From: CAZFLM01 sp964519955
Lineage (GTDB): Bacteria; Armatimonadota; Chthonomonadetes; Chthonomonadales; CAJBBX01
Length of the DNA: 64,000 nucleotides
Assembly (NCBI GenBank): GCA_964519955.1
Contig: CAZFLM010000025.1
Span: 1 to 64,000, forward strand
Direction: 5' to 3'
Part shown: positions 56,860 to 64,000 of the stretch, one piece after another
Position numbering within the stretch: position 1 is the first letter of the stretch
How the letters are laid out: every line of letters starts with the position of its first letter
Made by a program: the position numbers and the translations under genes
The notes under the pieces: model-generated
The model's input: only the letters and a program-made list of their open reading frames with translations
What the model was told of the DNA's origin: nothing
Databases searched by the model: none

Positions 56860-57906
56860 GTGCCCCACCGCTCGGAGTCCGGCCGGTCGGCGATCGCGGC
56901 TGTGGTCGTCCTGTGCGCCTGCGCGCTCGCGGCCGTGCTGGGCGTCAGATGGCTGCGCGCGGCTCGGCCCGAGCCCATCGGTGTCGCGGCCGCCGTACCG
57001 GTGAGCCCCGCGCAGCGCGCCGGCGTCTGGTACTGGCTCGAGAAGCCCAACGGGCCGAAGGCGCGCCTTGTTCGCCTGACGGGCGCCGCCGGCGTGCCTC
57101 TCGTCGAAGCCGACAAGGTCACATCCTTCGACGCCGATGACAAGGGCGCAGCGTGGGTCGCCAAGCACGGCGCCGAGTGGCGTGTCGAAGTCTCGTCGAG
57201 CGCCGGCGGCGACGCTCGTGCCGTCTGGACCGGCCAGACCGAACCGCACGGCGTCTGCCTCGCGGGCGACGCGGCATACTGGCTTGTCCCGCACGCTGCC
57301 GCCGCGCCCGATAGTGGCGCCCTCCCCCCGTTGGCCCCGACCATCGAACTGCTGCGCGCGGCTCGCTCAGGCGGGCCTCCGGCATTGGCTTGCTCGCTCC
57401 CGAATTCCCGTTCCGGCCAGGTGCTGGGCGTGCGCGATGGCGCCGTCTATGTCTCCCTGCAGCGCCCCGGCAACCCGGGCAGTACGGTGCTCTATCGCGT
57501 GCCTGGCGCCGGAGCGCCGCCGGAGAGGCTGGCCTCCGAGCCGGGCGAATGCCAGGCGCTGCTGGCGGGCGATGGAACCCTGTACTGGGTCGCTCCGAGC
57601 CGCGAAGCCACGTCCGAGGGGCAAGCGGTGTGCATCCGTCGCCTCGCGCCGGGAGGCAAGCCGGAGACCCTGTCCGACTGGCTGCCGCTGGGCGGCGTTC
57701 TCTACGACACCGCGCAAGGCATGCGCTACGTCGACGCCGAGCCGCAAACCTCGGTGTGGTTCCCCGGACCGTTCCTCGAGGCGCCCCGCTCGTCGCGGTG
57801 TCCGGCGGGTTTCGCCGCCATCGCCGCCGGTCGCAACAATTTGCTGCTCCGCCAGACGCTCGTGCGGTCTGGGCCGGCGCAGCTCTACCAGGTGCCACTG
57901 CCATGA
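56860..57906 (+). CDS. Membrane-anchored beta-propeller protein (unknown), first gene of the propeller/ABC run
   Basis: A 348-residue protein starting at GTG behind GAGGT. One helix (about 10-29, AIAAVVVLCACALAAVLGVRW) is followed by an extracytoplasmic beta-rich domain of repeated blades (RAGVWYWLEKPNGPKARLVRL, DKVTSFDADDKGAAWVA, GVCLAGDAAYWLVPHA, GQVLGVRDGAVYVSLQR, ECQALLAGDGTLYWVAP), probably a six- or seven-bladed propeller. The frame is open to 56638 but that stretch contains the preceding terminator. The next gene overlaps by 4 nt. No enzymatic motif; a ligand-sensing or scaffolding role is plausible. Confidence 0.7.
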   Translation: MPHRSESGRSAIAAVVVLCACALAAVLGVRWLRAARPEPIGVAAAVPVSPAQRAGVWYWLEKPNGPKARLVRLTGAAGVPLVEADKVTSFDADDKGAAWVAKHGAEWRVEVSSSAGGDARAVWTGQTEPHGVCLAGDAAYWLVPHAAAAPDSGALPPLAPTIELLRAARSGGPPALACSLPNSRSGQVLGVRDGAVYVSLQRPGNPGSTVLYRVPGAGAPPERLASEPGECQALLAGDGTLYWVAPSREATSEGQAVCIRRLAPGGKPETLSDWLPLGGVLYDTAQGMRYVDAEPQTSVWFPGPFLEAPRSSRCPAGFAAIAAGRNNLLLRQTLVRSGPAQLYQVPLP

Positions 57907-59114
57907 GTGCGACGAAGCGACTGCAGCGCCAGGTCAGCCCGAAGACGACCGCGCTGGTGATCCTGGTTGTCGTGGCTCTGGTCCAGGCGGCGTGGTGGCG
58001 CGGGCTCGTGTGGCGTCCACCGCTGAAGGCTGGCCCCCCGAGCGGGATGGCGCAGATGACGGGCACCCCGCCCGGCGTGCTCGGGCGGCGGGACGTGCGC
58101 GTCGACACCCTGGCCGGCAGCGTTGAACCGGGCGACGCAGATGGGCCGGGGCGCAACGCGCGCTTCGACTCGCCTGCCGGCATCGCGCTGGACGCGGCGG
58201 GCAACCTCTACATCGCCGACTGCCTCAATGACCGCATCCGGCGCATGGAGCCGAACGGGCGCACTTCCACGGTTGCCGGCAGCACGCGTGGCTTCGCGGA
58301 CGGACCGACGTCGTCGGCGCGGTTCTGCATGCCCTGCGGGGTTGCGGTCGGACCGGACGGGGCCATCTATGTGGCCGACACCGGCAACCAGCGCATCCGC
58401 GTCGTCCGTGGCGGAACCGTGACGACGCTCGCGGGCGGTGTTCGGGGCTTTGCCGATGGGGTGGGTGCGGCGGCTCGGTTCGACTGGCCCTGCTCGATCC
58501 AGTACGTCGGTGGCGCGAGGCCCGCGCTGTTGGTGGCGGACGCGATGAACCGGCGCGTCCGCTCCGTGGGGCTGGACGGCCGTGTGCAGGGCGGCTGGAC
58601 CGTGCCCGGCGCGCCGACGTGTGTGGGCGCCTCGCCGCCGGCGGTGGCCGTACCGCAGGCCGGACAGATCGCGACAGCGGCGAGCCGGCTGACGCGCATT
58701 CCGGTCGACGCGAGCCAGCTCGACTCCCCCGAGAAGCTGCCTCCATTCCTGCTGACGCGGCCCGTCGCTCTCTGCGCGTCGCCCACCGGCTGGTATGCCG
58801 CCGACGATCTGCATGGTGCGGTCTTCGAGGTGCGCAGCGGGGTCGCCGAGGTGCTGGCGGGGGCGTGCTTCGCGAAGAACCGGCTCGACGGAGGGCGCGA
58901 CGGGACGGGTGATCGCTGCTCCTTCGGCCACATCGGCGGACTCGCAGCCGACGGCAAGGGCCGCATCTACCTGAGCGATACGACGAACAACGCGATCCGG
59001 TGCGTCAAGCTGCCGGAGGCGATTGGACCGGACGAGGAGGACTCCACTGAGAGTAGAGATAGACGGACTGACGAAGGTCTACGAAGGTGGTATCTACGGG
59101 ATCAGGGGTATTGA
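57903..59114 (+). CDS. Membrane-anchored NHL-repeat beta-propeller
   Basis: A 403-residue protein with an N-terminal helix (about 15-31, TALVILVVVALVQAAWW) and an NHL six-bladed propeller. Clear blades: FDSPAGIALDAAGNLYIADCLNDRIRRMEPNG, FCMPCGVAVGPDGAIYVADTGNQRIRVV, FDWPCSIQYV...LLVADAMNRRVRSV and GHIGGLAADGKGRIYLSDTTNNAIRCV. Cysteines sit at unusual blade positions (ADCLND, CMPCG, WPCS). NHL propellers bind proteins or RNA or, when exported, peptides and sugars. It overlaps the upstream gene (ATGA) and runs about 68 nt into the ABC ATPase gene, an unusually long overlap. Confidence 0.82.
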   Translation: MSATKRLQRQVSPKTTALVILVVVALVQAAWWRGLVWRPPLKAGPPSGMAQMTGTPPGVLGRRDVRVDTLAGSVEPGDADGPGRNARFDSPAGIALDAAGNLYIADCLNDRIRRMEPNGRTSTVAGSTRGFADGPTSSARFCMPCGVAVGPDGAIYVADTGNQRIRVVRGGTVTTLAGGVRGFADGVGAAARFDWPCSIQYVGGARPALLVADAMNRRVRSVGLDGRVQGGWTVPGAPTCVGASPPAVAVPQAGQIATAASRLTRIPVDASQLDSPEKLPPFLLTRPVALCASPTGWYAADDLHGAVFEVRSGVAEVLAGACFAKNRLDGGRDGTGDRCSFGHIGGLAADGKGRIYLSDTTNNAIRCVKLPEAIGPDEEDSTESRDRRTDEGLRRWYLRDQGY

Positions 59115-59931
59115 CCTTGATATCTCGGACGGGATCTTCGCGCTCCTAGGGCCGAACGGGGCCGGCAAGAGCACCCTGATGTCCATCCTCTCGACGCTCC
59201 AGGACCCAACCGAGGGAACGGCCCGGGTCGGCGGCCATGATGTTCGGAAGCAGAAGGACCAGGTCCGCCAGGTCCTGGGGTATCTGCCGCAGGACTTCGG
59301 GCTCTATCCATCGCTGACGACCTACGAGACGCTGGACTACATCGCCCTGCTCTACAACATGGCCGATCCGGCCGCGCGCAGGCAGCGGATCGAAGAGGTG
59401 ATGGCGCGGGTGAACCTGACCGGCGTCGCCAAGCAGGCCGTCGGCACGCTGTCGGGTGGCATGAAGCAGCGCGTCGGGCTGGCGCAGGCCCTTCTCAACG
59501 CGCCACAGCTCCTCATCGTCGATGAGCCGACCGCCGGTCTCGACCCGGCCGAGCGCATCCGCGTCCGCTCGCTGCTGGCCGAACTGGGCGGGGAGCGCGT
59601 CATCATCCTCTCCACGCACCTCATCGAGGACGTCGAGGCAGTGGCCGACCGGGTCGCCGTCCTGCACAAGGGCCAGCTCCGCTTCGATGGCAGCGTGGCG
59701 GCCATGCTCGACGAAGTGAGCGGCAAGGTGTGGCTCATCGACGCGGGGCCGGACGAGTTGGCCTCCCTGCGGGGCGGCTTCCTGGAGACCGGGCTGCTTC
59801 GCGAGGGTGGGCGCATCCATCTGCGAGTGGTGGCGGACACCATCGACCACCCGCGGGCCCGGAGCGTCGAGCCCACGCTGGAGGATGCCTACATCTGGCT
59901 GATGCGCGAGGGGAACAATGGCGGAGCGTGA
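59047..59931 (+). CDS. ABC-2 type ATPase of the propeller/ABC run
   Basis: A 294-residue exporter ATPase of the CcmA/NatA/BcrA class. Walker A GPNGAGKST (35-43), Q-loop YLPQDFGLYP, signature LSGGMKQRVGLAQA (135-148), Walker B LLIVDEPTAGLDP (155-167). AGGAGG (59035-59040) stands exactly six bases before CTG at 59047, where the fold begins (LRVEIDGLTKVYEGG); a TTG at 59023 is the only conventional alternative but lacks a ribosome site. I use the CTG. It overlaps the NHL gene upstream and the first permease gene downstream by 14 nt. Confidence 0.85.
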   Translation: MRVEIDGLTKVYEGGIYGIRGIDLDISDGIFALLGPNGAGKSTLMSILSTLQDPTEGTARVGGHDVRKQKDQVRQVLGYLPQDFGLYPSLTTYETLDYIALLYNMADPAARRQRIEEVMARVNLTGVAKQAVGTLSGGMKQRVGLAQALLNAPQLLIVDEPTAGLDPAERIRVRSLLAELGGERVIILSTHLIEDVEAVADRVAVLHKGQLRFDGSVAAMLDEVSGKVWLIDAGPDELASLRGGFLETGLLREGGRIHLRVVADTIDHPRARSVEPTLEDAYIWLMREGNNGGA

Positions 59932-61213
59932 CGCGCCCGCGCGGCAGGGGCCCCGCTTCGTGGCGCTGAGCCTGGCGCGCGTCGAGTACCATGTCGGCGG
60001 CCGGACGGCGGCGTTCCGGCTGTTGGCGCTGGGCGCGTTCGCCATCGGCTGGGCTTCCGGTAACTCGCTCGGGCTCGGCGCGTCCTTCTCGGCGTATGCG
60101 GCCGGAGAGTCTGCCTGGCAATACCTCGGCCTTGCTGCCATCCTGTGGATGGCGCTCGCCGCCGTGCGCGACACCTACCAGCGCACCGATGTGCTGGTCT
60201 ACACCAAGCCGCAGACCACCGAGAACCTGCTGCTCGGCAGGTTCCTGGGCGCGTACCTGCAGGTGCTCATGCTCCTCCTGGCGCTGTTCCTGGGGGCGCT
60301 CTGCGGCCGGCTCTACGTGGCGCACAGCCTGGCCGGGCTTCCCGCCTACGGTCTGCAGTTCGGGCGGGCTACGATCGTCCTCTTCTTCGCGTGCTCGGCC
60401 AGCTTCAGCCTCGCGCTCCTCGCCGAGAGCCCGGTCGCCGGGGCAGTCATCGGCCTCTACTGGATCGTTATGATGGCCGGCCGGGAGTTCCTGGCGAAGG
60501 CCTACTTCCCGGCATACAGCCAGAACCTGCCCGCATACCTATGCCTCGGCGTGTCCCTGCTCGGGCTGGCGCTGTGGTTCCACCGGCGGAAGCGGCGCGG
60601 CATGACCCCTGCGGCGGCCTGGGTCCGCTGGCCGACCTCGGTGGCCCTCGTGCTCGCAGTCGCCGCACTCTGGCTCGTTGTCGCGAATGGGCACGACCCT
60701 CAGGCCATCGAGAACCCCTTCATGACCCGCCTCTCGCAGCAGAACATCGTGATGCGGAGCCGCGCGCCGGGGTTCCTCCTTCTGGATCAGCACGGGCGGC
60801 CCACGACGCTATCGGGCTTCGCCGACCGGATCTTGATCGTCGCGCTGTGGTCGCCGCGCGACCAGGAGTCGTCGCTCCTGTTGGCGCGGCTGAACGAGGT
60901 GCACGCCAAGTACGGCGATCGAGGCGTGACACCGGTGGCAGTGTGCATCAGCGAGGACGAGGGGGCGGCCGCGACCTTCGCGCTGGGGGAGAACGTATCC
61001 TACCCCATCGTTGCGGACTGGGGCACCCACAACGCGCCCAAGACCGCGGAGGTCTCGCCACTGGCATCGGCCTATCAGGCGGAGGTGCTTCCCTTCGTGG
61101 CGGTTACGGACCGCCGGCGACGGGTGCGCAACACGCTGTCCGGGGTACTGACCTACGAAGGCAGCACGCTTGAGAGCGAGATAGAGAAGCGGCTTCGGGA
61201 CGAACCCGAGTGA
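59918..61213 (+). CDS. ABC-2 permease fused to a cysteine-less thioredoxin-like domain
   Basis: A 431-residue fusion. Residues 1-258 form an ABC-2-type permease with about seven helices (31-48, 67-84, 106-130, 151-168, 172-190, 204-222, 240-257); the basic loop FHRRKRRGM after helix six places the C-terminus outside the cytoplasm. Residues about 280-428 match the AhpC-TSA/TlpA thioredoxin fold: RAPGFLLLDQHGRPTTLSGFADRILIVALWSP...KYGDRGVTPVAVCISED...VSYPIVADWG...YQAEVLPFVAVTD. The cis-proline (P392) is kept, but the CxxC site reads WSPRDQ (311-316), so it cannot do disulfide chemistry. The domain probably binds peptides or proteins near the pore. Confidence 0.82.
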   Translation: MAERDAPARQGPRFVALSLARVEYHVGGRTAAFRLLALGAFAIGWASGNSLGLGASFSAYAAGESAWQYLGLAAILWMALAAVRDTYQRTDVLVYTKPQTTENLLLGRFLGAYLQVLMLLLALFLGALCGRLYVAHSLAGLPAYGLQFGRATIVLFFACSASFSLALLAESPVAGAVIGLYWIVMMAGREFLAKAYFPAYSQNLPAYLCLGVSLLGLALWFHRRKRRGMTPAAAWVRWPTSVALVLAVAALWLVVANGHDPQAIENPFMTRLSQQNIVMRSRAPGFLLLDQHGRPTTLSGFADRILIVALWSPRDQESSLLLARLNEVHAKYGDRGVTPVAVCISEDEGAAATFALGENVSYPIVADWGTHNAPKTAEVSPLASAYQAEVLPFVAVTDRRRRVRNTLSGVLTYEGSTLESEIEKRLRDEPE

Positions 61214-61232
61214 ACGGCGGGATGGGGTCCAC

Positions 61233-62813
61233 ATGCGCAGCCTGAGCCTGTATCGCTACAACTTCCGGGTCCTGACCCACAACAACTGGTGGCTGTTGGT
61301 GATTCCTCTCGCCGCCAGCCAGTTGACGGTGTTCTGGAACATCATCACGCAGCGGTTCCAGGCCGACCTGCCGGCGCGCAGCGTGGAGACGATCACGCCG
61401 CTGCTGGCCGCGTTCCTCGCGGCTCACCTGCTGTCGGCCGAGTACCGCACGGGGATGGGCGCGATTCTGGCATCCAAGCCGATGCACATCGGCAAGGTCG
61501 TGCTGCGCCGTCTGGCCGTCGTCATGGCGCTCGTGTGGGTGCTGGGGCTGCTCTCACTGGTCGCCTATCACCAGGGCATGCAGCCGTACGACATGAGGCT
61601 CCCGATCGTGGCAGGGGCGGTCTCGTCGCTCTTCCTCGCCTTGCTGGCGCTCACCTTCGCCACGCTCCTGCGGCATCCGCTGGCCGGCTTCGGTGTCGCG
61701 GCGGTGTACTGGGCGGCCGACCTGCCGGGCGGTCCGGCCATTAACCCGTACCTCTCGCTCGGGTCGCTGTCGGCTCACCTGCTGCCTCCCGACCCCTTCG
61801 GCACGACTCCGATGCCGGGCGCCTGGTGGGTGTCGAAGGTCGTGCTGGCAGCCGGCGCCGTCGTCCTCTACTGGGTGCACGGCCGCCTGCTGTTCGGCCT
61901 GGGCACCCCGATCGCGTCGCGGCACCGGCGGCGGACCGCCCTCTGGGCTCTCGGCCTGATCGCGGCGTATGTCCTGACGGGCGCCACCATGAAGGTGGGG
62001 TACGGGTACGCGCACCGCGGGGGCCTCGCGCCGGACGACGGCACCTGGTTCCGCCGCCAGTTCGCCTCCTTCGGGCCGCTCCCAGTCACCTATCTGTTCG
62101 GCGGGGCGTTCCGGCGCTACGTCGGCGAGATCCCGAGTGCATGGCGCGTCCAGTCCGAGGACGAGGTCGACCGTTGGGGCGACACGGCGCACCATCGCCG
62201 CGATCTGGCGGAGGTGGTCGAGCGCATGCCTGGGAGCGTGTGGGCTGCGAGTTCGCTCGAGCTGCTGGCCCGGATGGGTGGCCCGCGGGCCGTCGAATAC
62301 TACCAGCGCCTCGTGAAGGAGTTCCCGAATAGCGCGTACATGCCGCTCGCGTACGAGCGCCTCGCGCGCCTGCAGATGGACGACCAGGACAACAAGGCGT
62401 CGCGCGCGGCCTATGAGCAGCTTCTGGCTCGGTGCCCCGGCAGCATCTACGAGGCCGAGGCACTCCGGTTCCTGGCCGAGACCGACCGGCGGAGCGGCGA
62501 CCTGGCCTCCGCCGAGAAGCGCGCGCGCGGCTGGGTGAAGGTGGCGCCGATCCAGGAAGCGCCTCTCGCCCACCTGATGGTGGCCGAGATACTGCAGGCG
62601 CAGGGCCGTACGGACGAGGCGCGCCCGGAGGCGCGGGCGACGCTGGACGCCGTGAACGCGTTCAATCGGGCAGTCAAGGATGGCCGCGTGACAGATGTCG
62701 GCAAGCACCTAACCAAGTGGGAGCAGGACGCGGCCGTCGCGCTGGGACGGGCCAAGGCGATGCTGGGCGAGGCGTCGGCTGCGCCTGCCGGGCATCGCCG
62801 CCCGGCGCACTGA
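61233..62813 (+). CDS. ABC-2 permease fused to TPR repeats
   Basis: A 526-residue fusion. The N-terminal 255 residues are an ABC-2-like permease with about seven helices (19-36, 55-68, 93-112, 124-145, 150-163, 199-215, 235-252), including YRTGMGAILASKPMHIGKVVLRR, typical of cytoplasmic coupling loops. From about 335 to 480 come tetratricopeptide-type helices (PRAVEYYQRLVKEFPNSAYMPLAYERLARLQ, NKASRAAYEQLLARCPGSIYEAEALRFLAE, GDLASAEKRARGWVKVAP). After a seventh helix these would lie outside. It pairs with the thioredoxin-like permease to form a heterodimeric exporter with two extracytoplasmic binding domains. Confidence 0.82.
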   Translation: MRSLSLYRYNFRVLTHNNWWLLVIPLAASQLTVFWNIITQRFQADLPARSVETITPLLAAFLAAHLLSAEYRTGMGAILASKPMHIGKVVLRRLAVVMALVWVLGLLSLVAYHQGMQPYDMRLPIVAGAVSSLFLALLALTFATLLRHPLAGFGVAAVYWAADLPGGPAINPYLSLGSLSAHLLPPDPFGTTPMPGAWWVSKVVLAAGAVVLYWVHGRLLFGLGTPIASRHRRRTALWALGLIAAYVLTGATMKVGYGYAHRGGLAPDDGTWFRRQFASFGPLPVTYLFGGAFRRYVGEIPSAWRVQSEDEVDRWGDTAHHRRDLAEVVERMPGSVWAASSLELLARMGGPRAVEYYQRLVKEFPNSAYMPLAYERLARLQMDDQDNKASRAAYEQLLARCPGSIYEAEALRFLAETDRRSGDLASAEKRARGWVKVAPIQEAPLAHLMVAEILQAQGRTDEARPEARATLDAVNAFNRAVKDGRVTDVGKHLTKWEQDAAVALGRAKAMLGEASAAPAGHRRPAH

Positions 62814-62871
62814 CGACCCAGGCCGCGGCGTCGACGCTCCGCACGCGCGGCCGCAGAAGGGACACCCGACC

Positions 62872-63834
62872 TTGCCCAAGGCCCTCTGTCTCGCCCTCGC
62901 CTGGCTGCTGCTCCCCAGTCCCGCAACGAATGCCCCGGCGCCGCCACGCCTCGTTCAGATCGCGCGCATCGCGGTGCCGGCTGGGCCGAAGTCGCTCCGT
63001 TTCTCGCCCGACGGTTCGCTGGTCGCGGTCGACTGCCTCTACGGCCACCAGGTTGTCCTGTACGACGCGGCGAGCCGCCAGATCGTGCGGCGCATCGCCG
63101 TTCCCGACGAGCCCGTGGAGTGCGCCTTCGAGCCGGACGGCAAGCACCTATGGGTGACGCTCTACAACCGAAAGCAGGTGCTCCGAATCACCGTGGCGGA
63201 CGGCAAGGTCGACGGTCGTGTGGCGACGGGCGCGGTCCCGAAGGTGGTGGAGGTGTCGCCCGACGGCCGCTGGGTCTACGTAGCGAACTGGGATGGCGGC
63301 ACTGTGACCGTCATCGATGCCGCGAAGAAGCGGCGAGCGAAGGACATCCGCATCGGGCGGCTGCCCCGCGGCATCTGCTTCACCGGGGACAGCCGCTACG
63401 CGTACGTTGCCGCGATGGGCGACACGGTGCTGCGCAAGGTAGACCTCGCCGCCGGCCACGTCGTGGTGGGTTCGCTGCAGGTGGGCATCACGCCGCGCCA
63501 CATCGTGCGGACTGCCGACGGCGAGACCTTCTACGTCAGCAACAACCTCGCGGGCACCGTGACAAAGCTGGCGCGGCGCACCGGCAAGACTCTCGGCGTT
63601 GCGCGAGTGGGCAAGAAGCCGCGCACGATCGCGCTCTCACCGGACGGCCGGTGGCTCTACGTGTGCAACTACGAGAGCCAGAGCCTGGGCATCGTGGACA
63701 CCGCGGCCATGAGGCAGGTGCGGGCCGTTCGGACCTACGTCCACCCCATCGGCGTAACCGTGTCGCCGGACGGCAAGCGCGTCTGGGTGAGCTGCTACCG
63801 CGCCAGCACGATCCACGTGTTCGAGGTGCGGTAG
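62872..63834 (+). CDS. Secreted YVTN-type beta-propeller, last gene of the propeller/ABC run
   Basis: A 320-residue protein starting with TTG behind AGAAGGGA. Signal peptide (LCLALAWLLLPSPATNA), then seven YVTN/LVIVD blades: KSLRFSPDGSLVAVDC, ECAFEPDGKHLWVTLYNRKQV, KVVEVSPDGRWVYVANWDGGTV, RGICFTGDSRYAYVAAMGDTV, RHIVRTADGETFYVSNNLAGTV, RTIALSPDGRWLYVCNYESQSL and GVTVSPDGKRVWVSCYRASTI. It is the third propeller of the locus and the only freely exported one. A GGCCGCG/CGCGGCC hairpin (62821-62852) lies in the 58-nt gap before it and may tune its expression. Binding partner unknown. Confidence 0.85.
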   Translation: MPKALCLALAWLLLPSPATNAPAPPRLVQIARIAVPAGPKSLRFSPDGSLVAVDCLYGHQVVLYDAASRQIVRRIAVPDEPVECAFEPDGKHLWVTLYNRKQVLRITVADGKVDGRVATGAVPKVVEVSPDGRWVYVANWDGGTVTVIDAAKKRRAKDIRIGRLPRGICFTGDSRYAYVAAMGDTVLRKVDLAAGHVVVGSLQVGITPRHIVRTADGETFYVSNNLAGTVTKLARRTGKTLGVARVGKKPRTIALSPDGRWLYVCNYESQSLGIVDTAAMRQVRAVRTYVHPIGVTVSPDGKRVWVSCYRASTIHVFEVR

Positions 63835-63846
63835 CGCTCCGCCGCG

Positions 63847-64000
63847 CTACTTCGTCACGCCGGGCCACTCCTCGCCGACCAGCTCCGCCATGTACCTGCC
63901 CTCGCCCTGCCAGCGGCGCTCCATGGCGGCGTTCTCTCTCGTCTCGGCACGGGCCTGCGTGGCGACGATGGCGGCGTAGGGCAAGACCAGTAGGCAAGCC
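63847..64000 (-). CDS. C-terminal end of a membrane protein (partial)
   Basis: An open frame enters from the right edge on the minus strand and stops at 63847-63849. The 50 visible residues begin in a hydrophobic segment (ACLLVLPYAAIVA) and end in a charged tail (ERRWQGEGRYMAELVGEEWPGVTK). It converges with the propeller gene, 12 nt apart. The family cannot be told from this fragment; a last helix plus short cytoplasmic tail, as in transporters, is the simplest reading. Confidence 0.5.
   Translation of the reverse strand, partial: ACLLVLPYAAIVATQARAETRENAAMERRWQGEGRYMAELVGEEWPGVTK

Noticed and set aside
57390..57902. N-terminal extension of the NHL protein by 171 codons
   Set aside because: It overlaps the first propeller gene in another frame, whereas the ATG at 57903 overlaps the previous stop as ATGA and starts with a normal membrane anchor.
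59023..59114. Frameshift joining the NHL protein and the ABC ATPase into one polypeptide
   Set aside because: The ATPase has its own SD sequence and a complete fold, and the NHL frame ends after complete blades; a long gene overlap explains the arrangement better.

Overview
The window is 64 kb of G+C-rich bacterial DNA (about two thirds G+C by eye) with densely packed genes, many of them encoding secreted proteins. The mix of families (DUF1549/DUF1553 + DUF1501 + PPC cassette, ThuA, DUF1080 with HEAT repeats, DUF4038, DUF4091, GH51, GH9 and GH42-like enzymes, Tat-exported Gfo/Idh oxidoreductase, sulfatase, sugar ABC transporter) is typical of polysaccharide-degrading Planctomycetes, Verrucomicrobia and Armatimonadota. 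I favour Armatimonadota or a close relative because the PSCyt cytochrome parts and mass sulfatase arrays of planctomycetes are missing. That assignment is inference: no rRNA or other phylogenetic marker lies in the window.

Layout. 0-12 kb: sugar epimerase, a VapC-type PIN toxin with antitoxin, then a co-directional glycan cluster (sulfatase, GH51 arabinofuranosidase, DUF5060/DUF4038 hydrolase, Gfo/Idh oxidoreductase, HEAT-DUF1080 protein). 12-23 kb: Ser-rich and Gly-rich orphan proteins, a sialidase-like propeller, a ThuA protein, the DUF1549-DUF1553 / DUF1501 / PPC operon and a transglutaminase-like protein. 23-27 kb: a sugar ABC importer (binding protein plus two permeases, no ATPase). 27-32 kb: GNAT acetyltransferase, small orphans and a GH9 enzyme. 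32-38 kb: divergent efflux locus (TolC-MarR on one strand, HlyD/MacA-ATPase-MacB on the other). 38-53 kb: DinB-like protein, RG-rich secreted protein, GH43/32-like and DUF4091 proteins, two membrane-anchored ankyrin proteins, an AbiE-like type IV toxin-antitoxin pair, and an alpha/beta hydrolase coupled to a 1449-residue GH42-like enzyme. 53-56 kb: cold-shock protein, ABC-F ATPase, small proteins. 56.8-63.8 kb: a six-gene run (two membrane-anchored beta-propellers, an ABC ATPase, an ABC-2 permease fused to a cysteine-less thioredoxin-like domain, an ABC-2 permease fused to TPRs, a secreted YVTN propeller). I consider this the best candidate for an undescribed system.

Non-coding structure. Small palindromic elements are abundant: four exact-length 62-bp inverted repeats sharing 16-nt arms, a paired REP-like hairpin (REPIN arrangement) with a third solo copy, a paired GGCAC-AAGCCC hairpin element, and two copies of a common hairpin repeat that sit in frame inside genes. 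Many genes end in long perfect hairpins with no U tract. Two promoter styles are visible. Sigma70-like boxes precede the antitoxin, cold-shock, efflux and AbiE genes and a tiny membrane ORF. A recurrent element, CAGGA-N14/15-GGCGAA, sits 25-50 nt upstream of the start codons of carbohydrate-related and several other genes.
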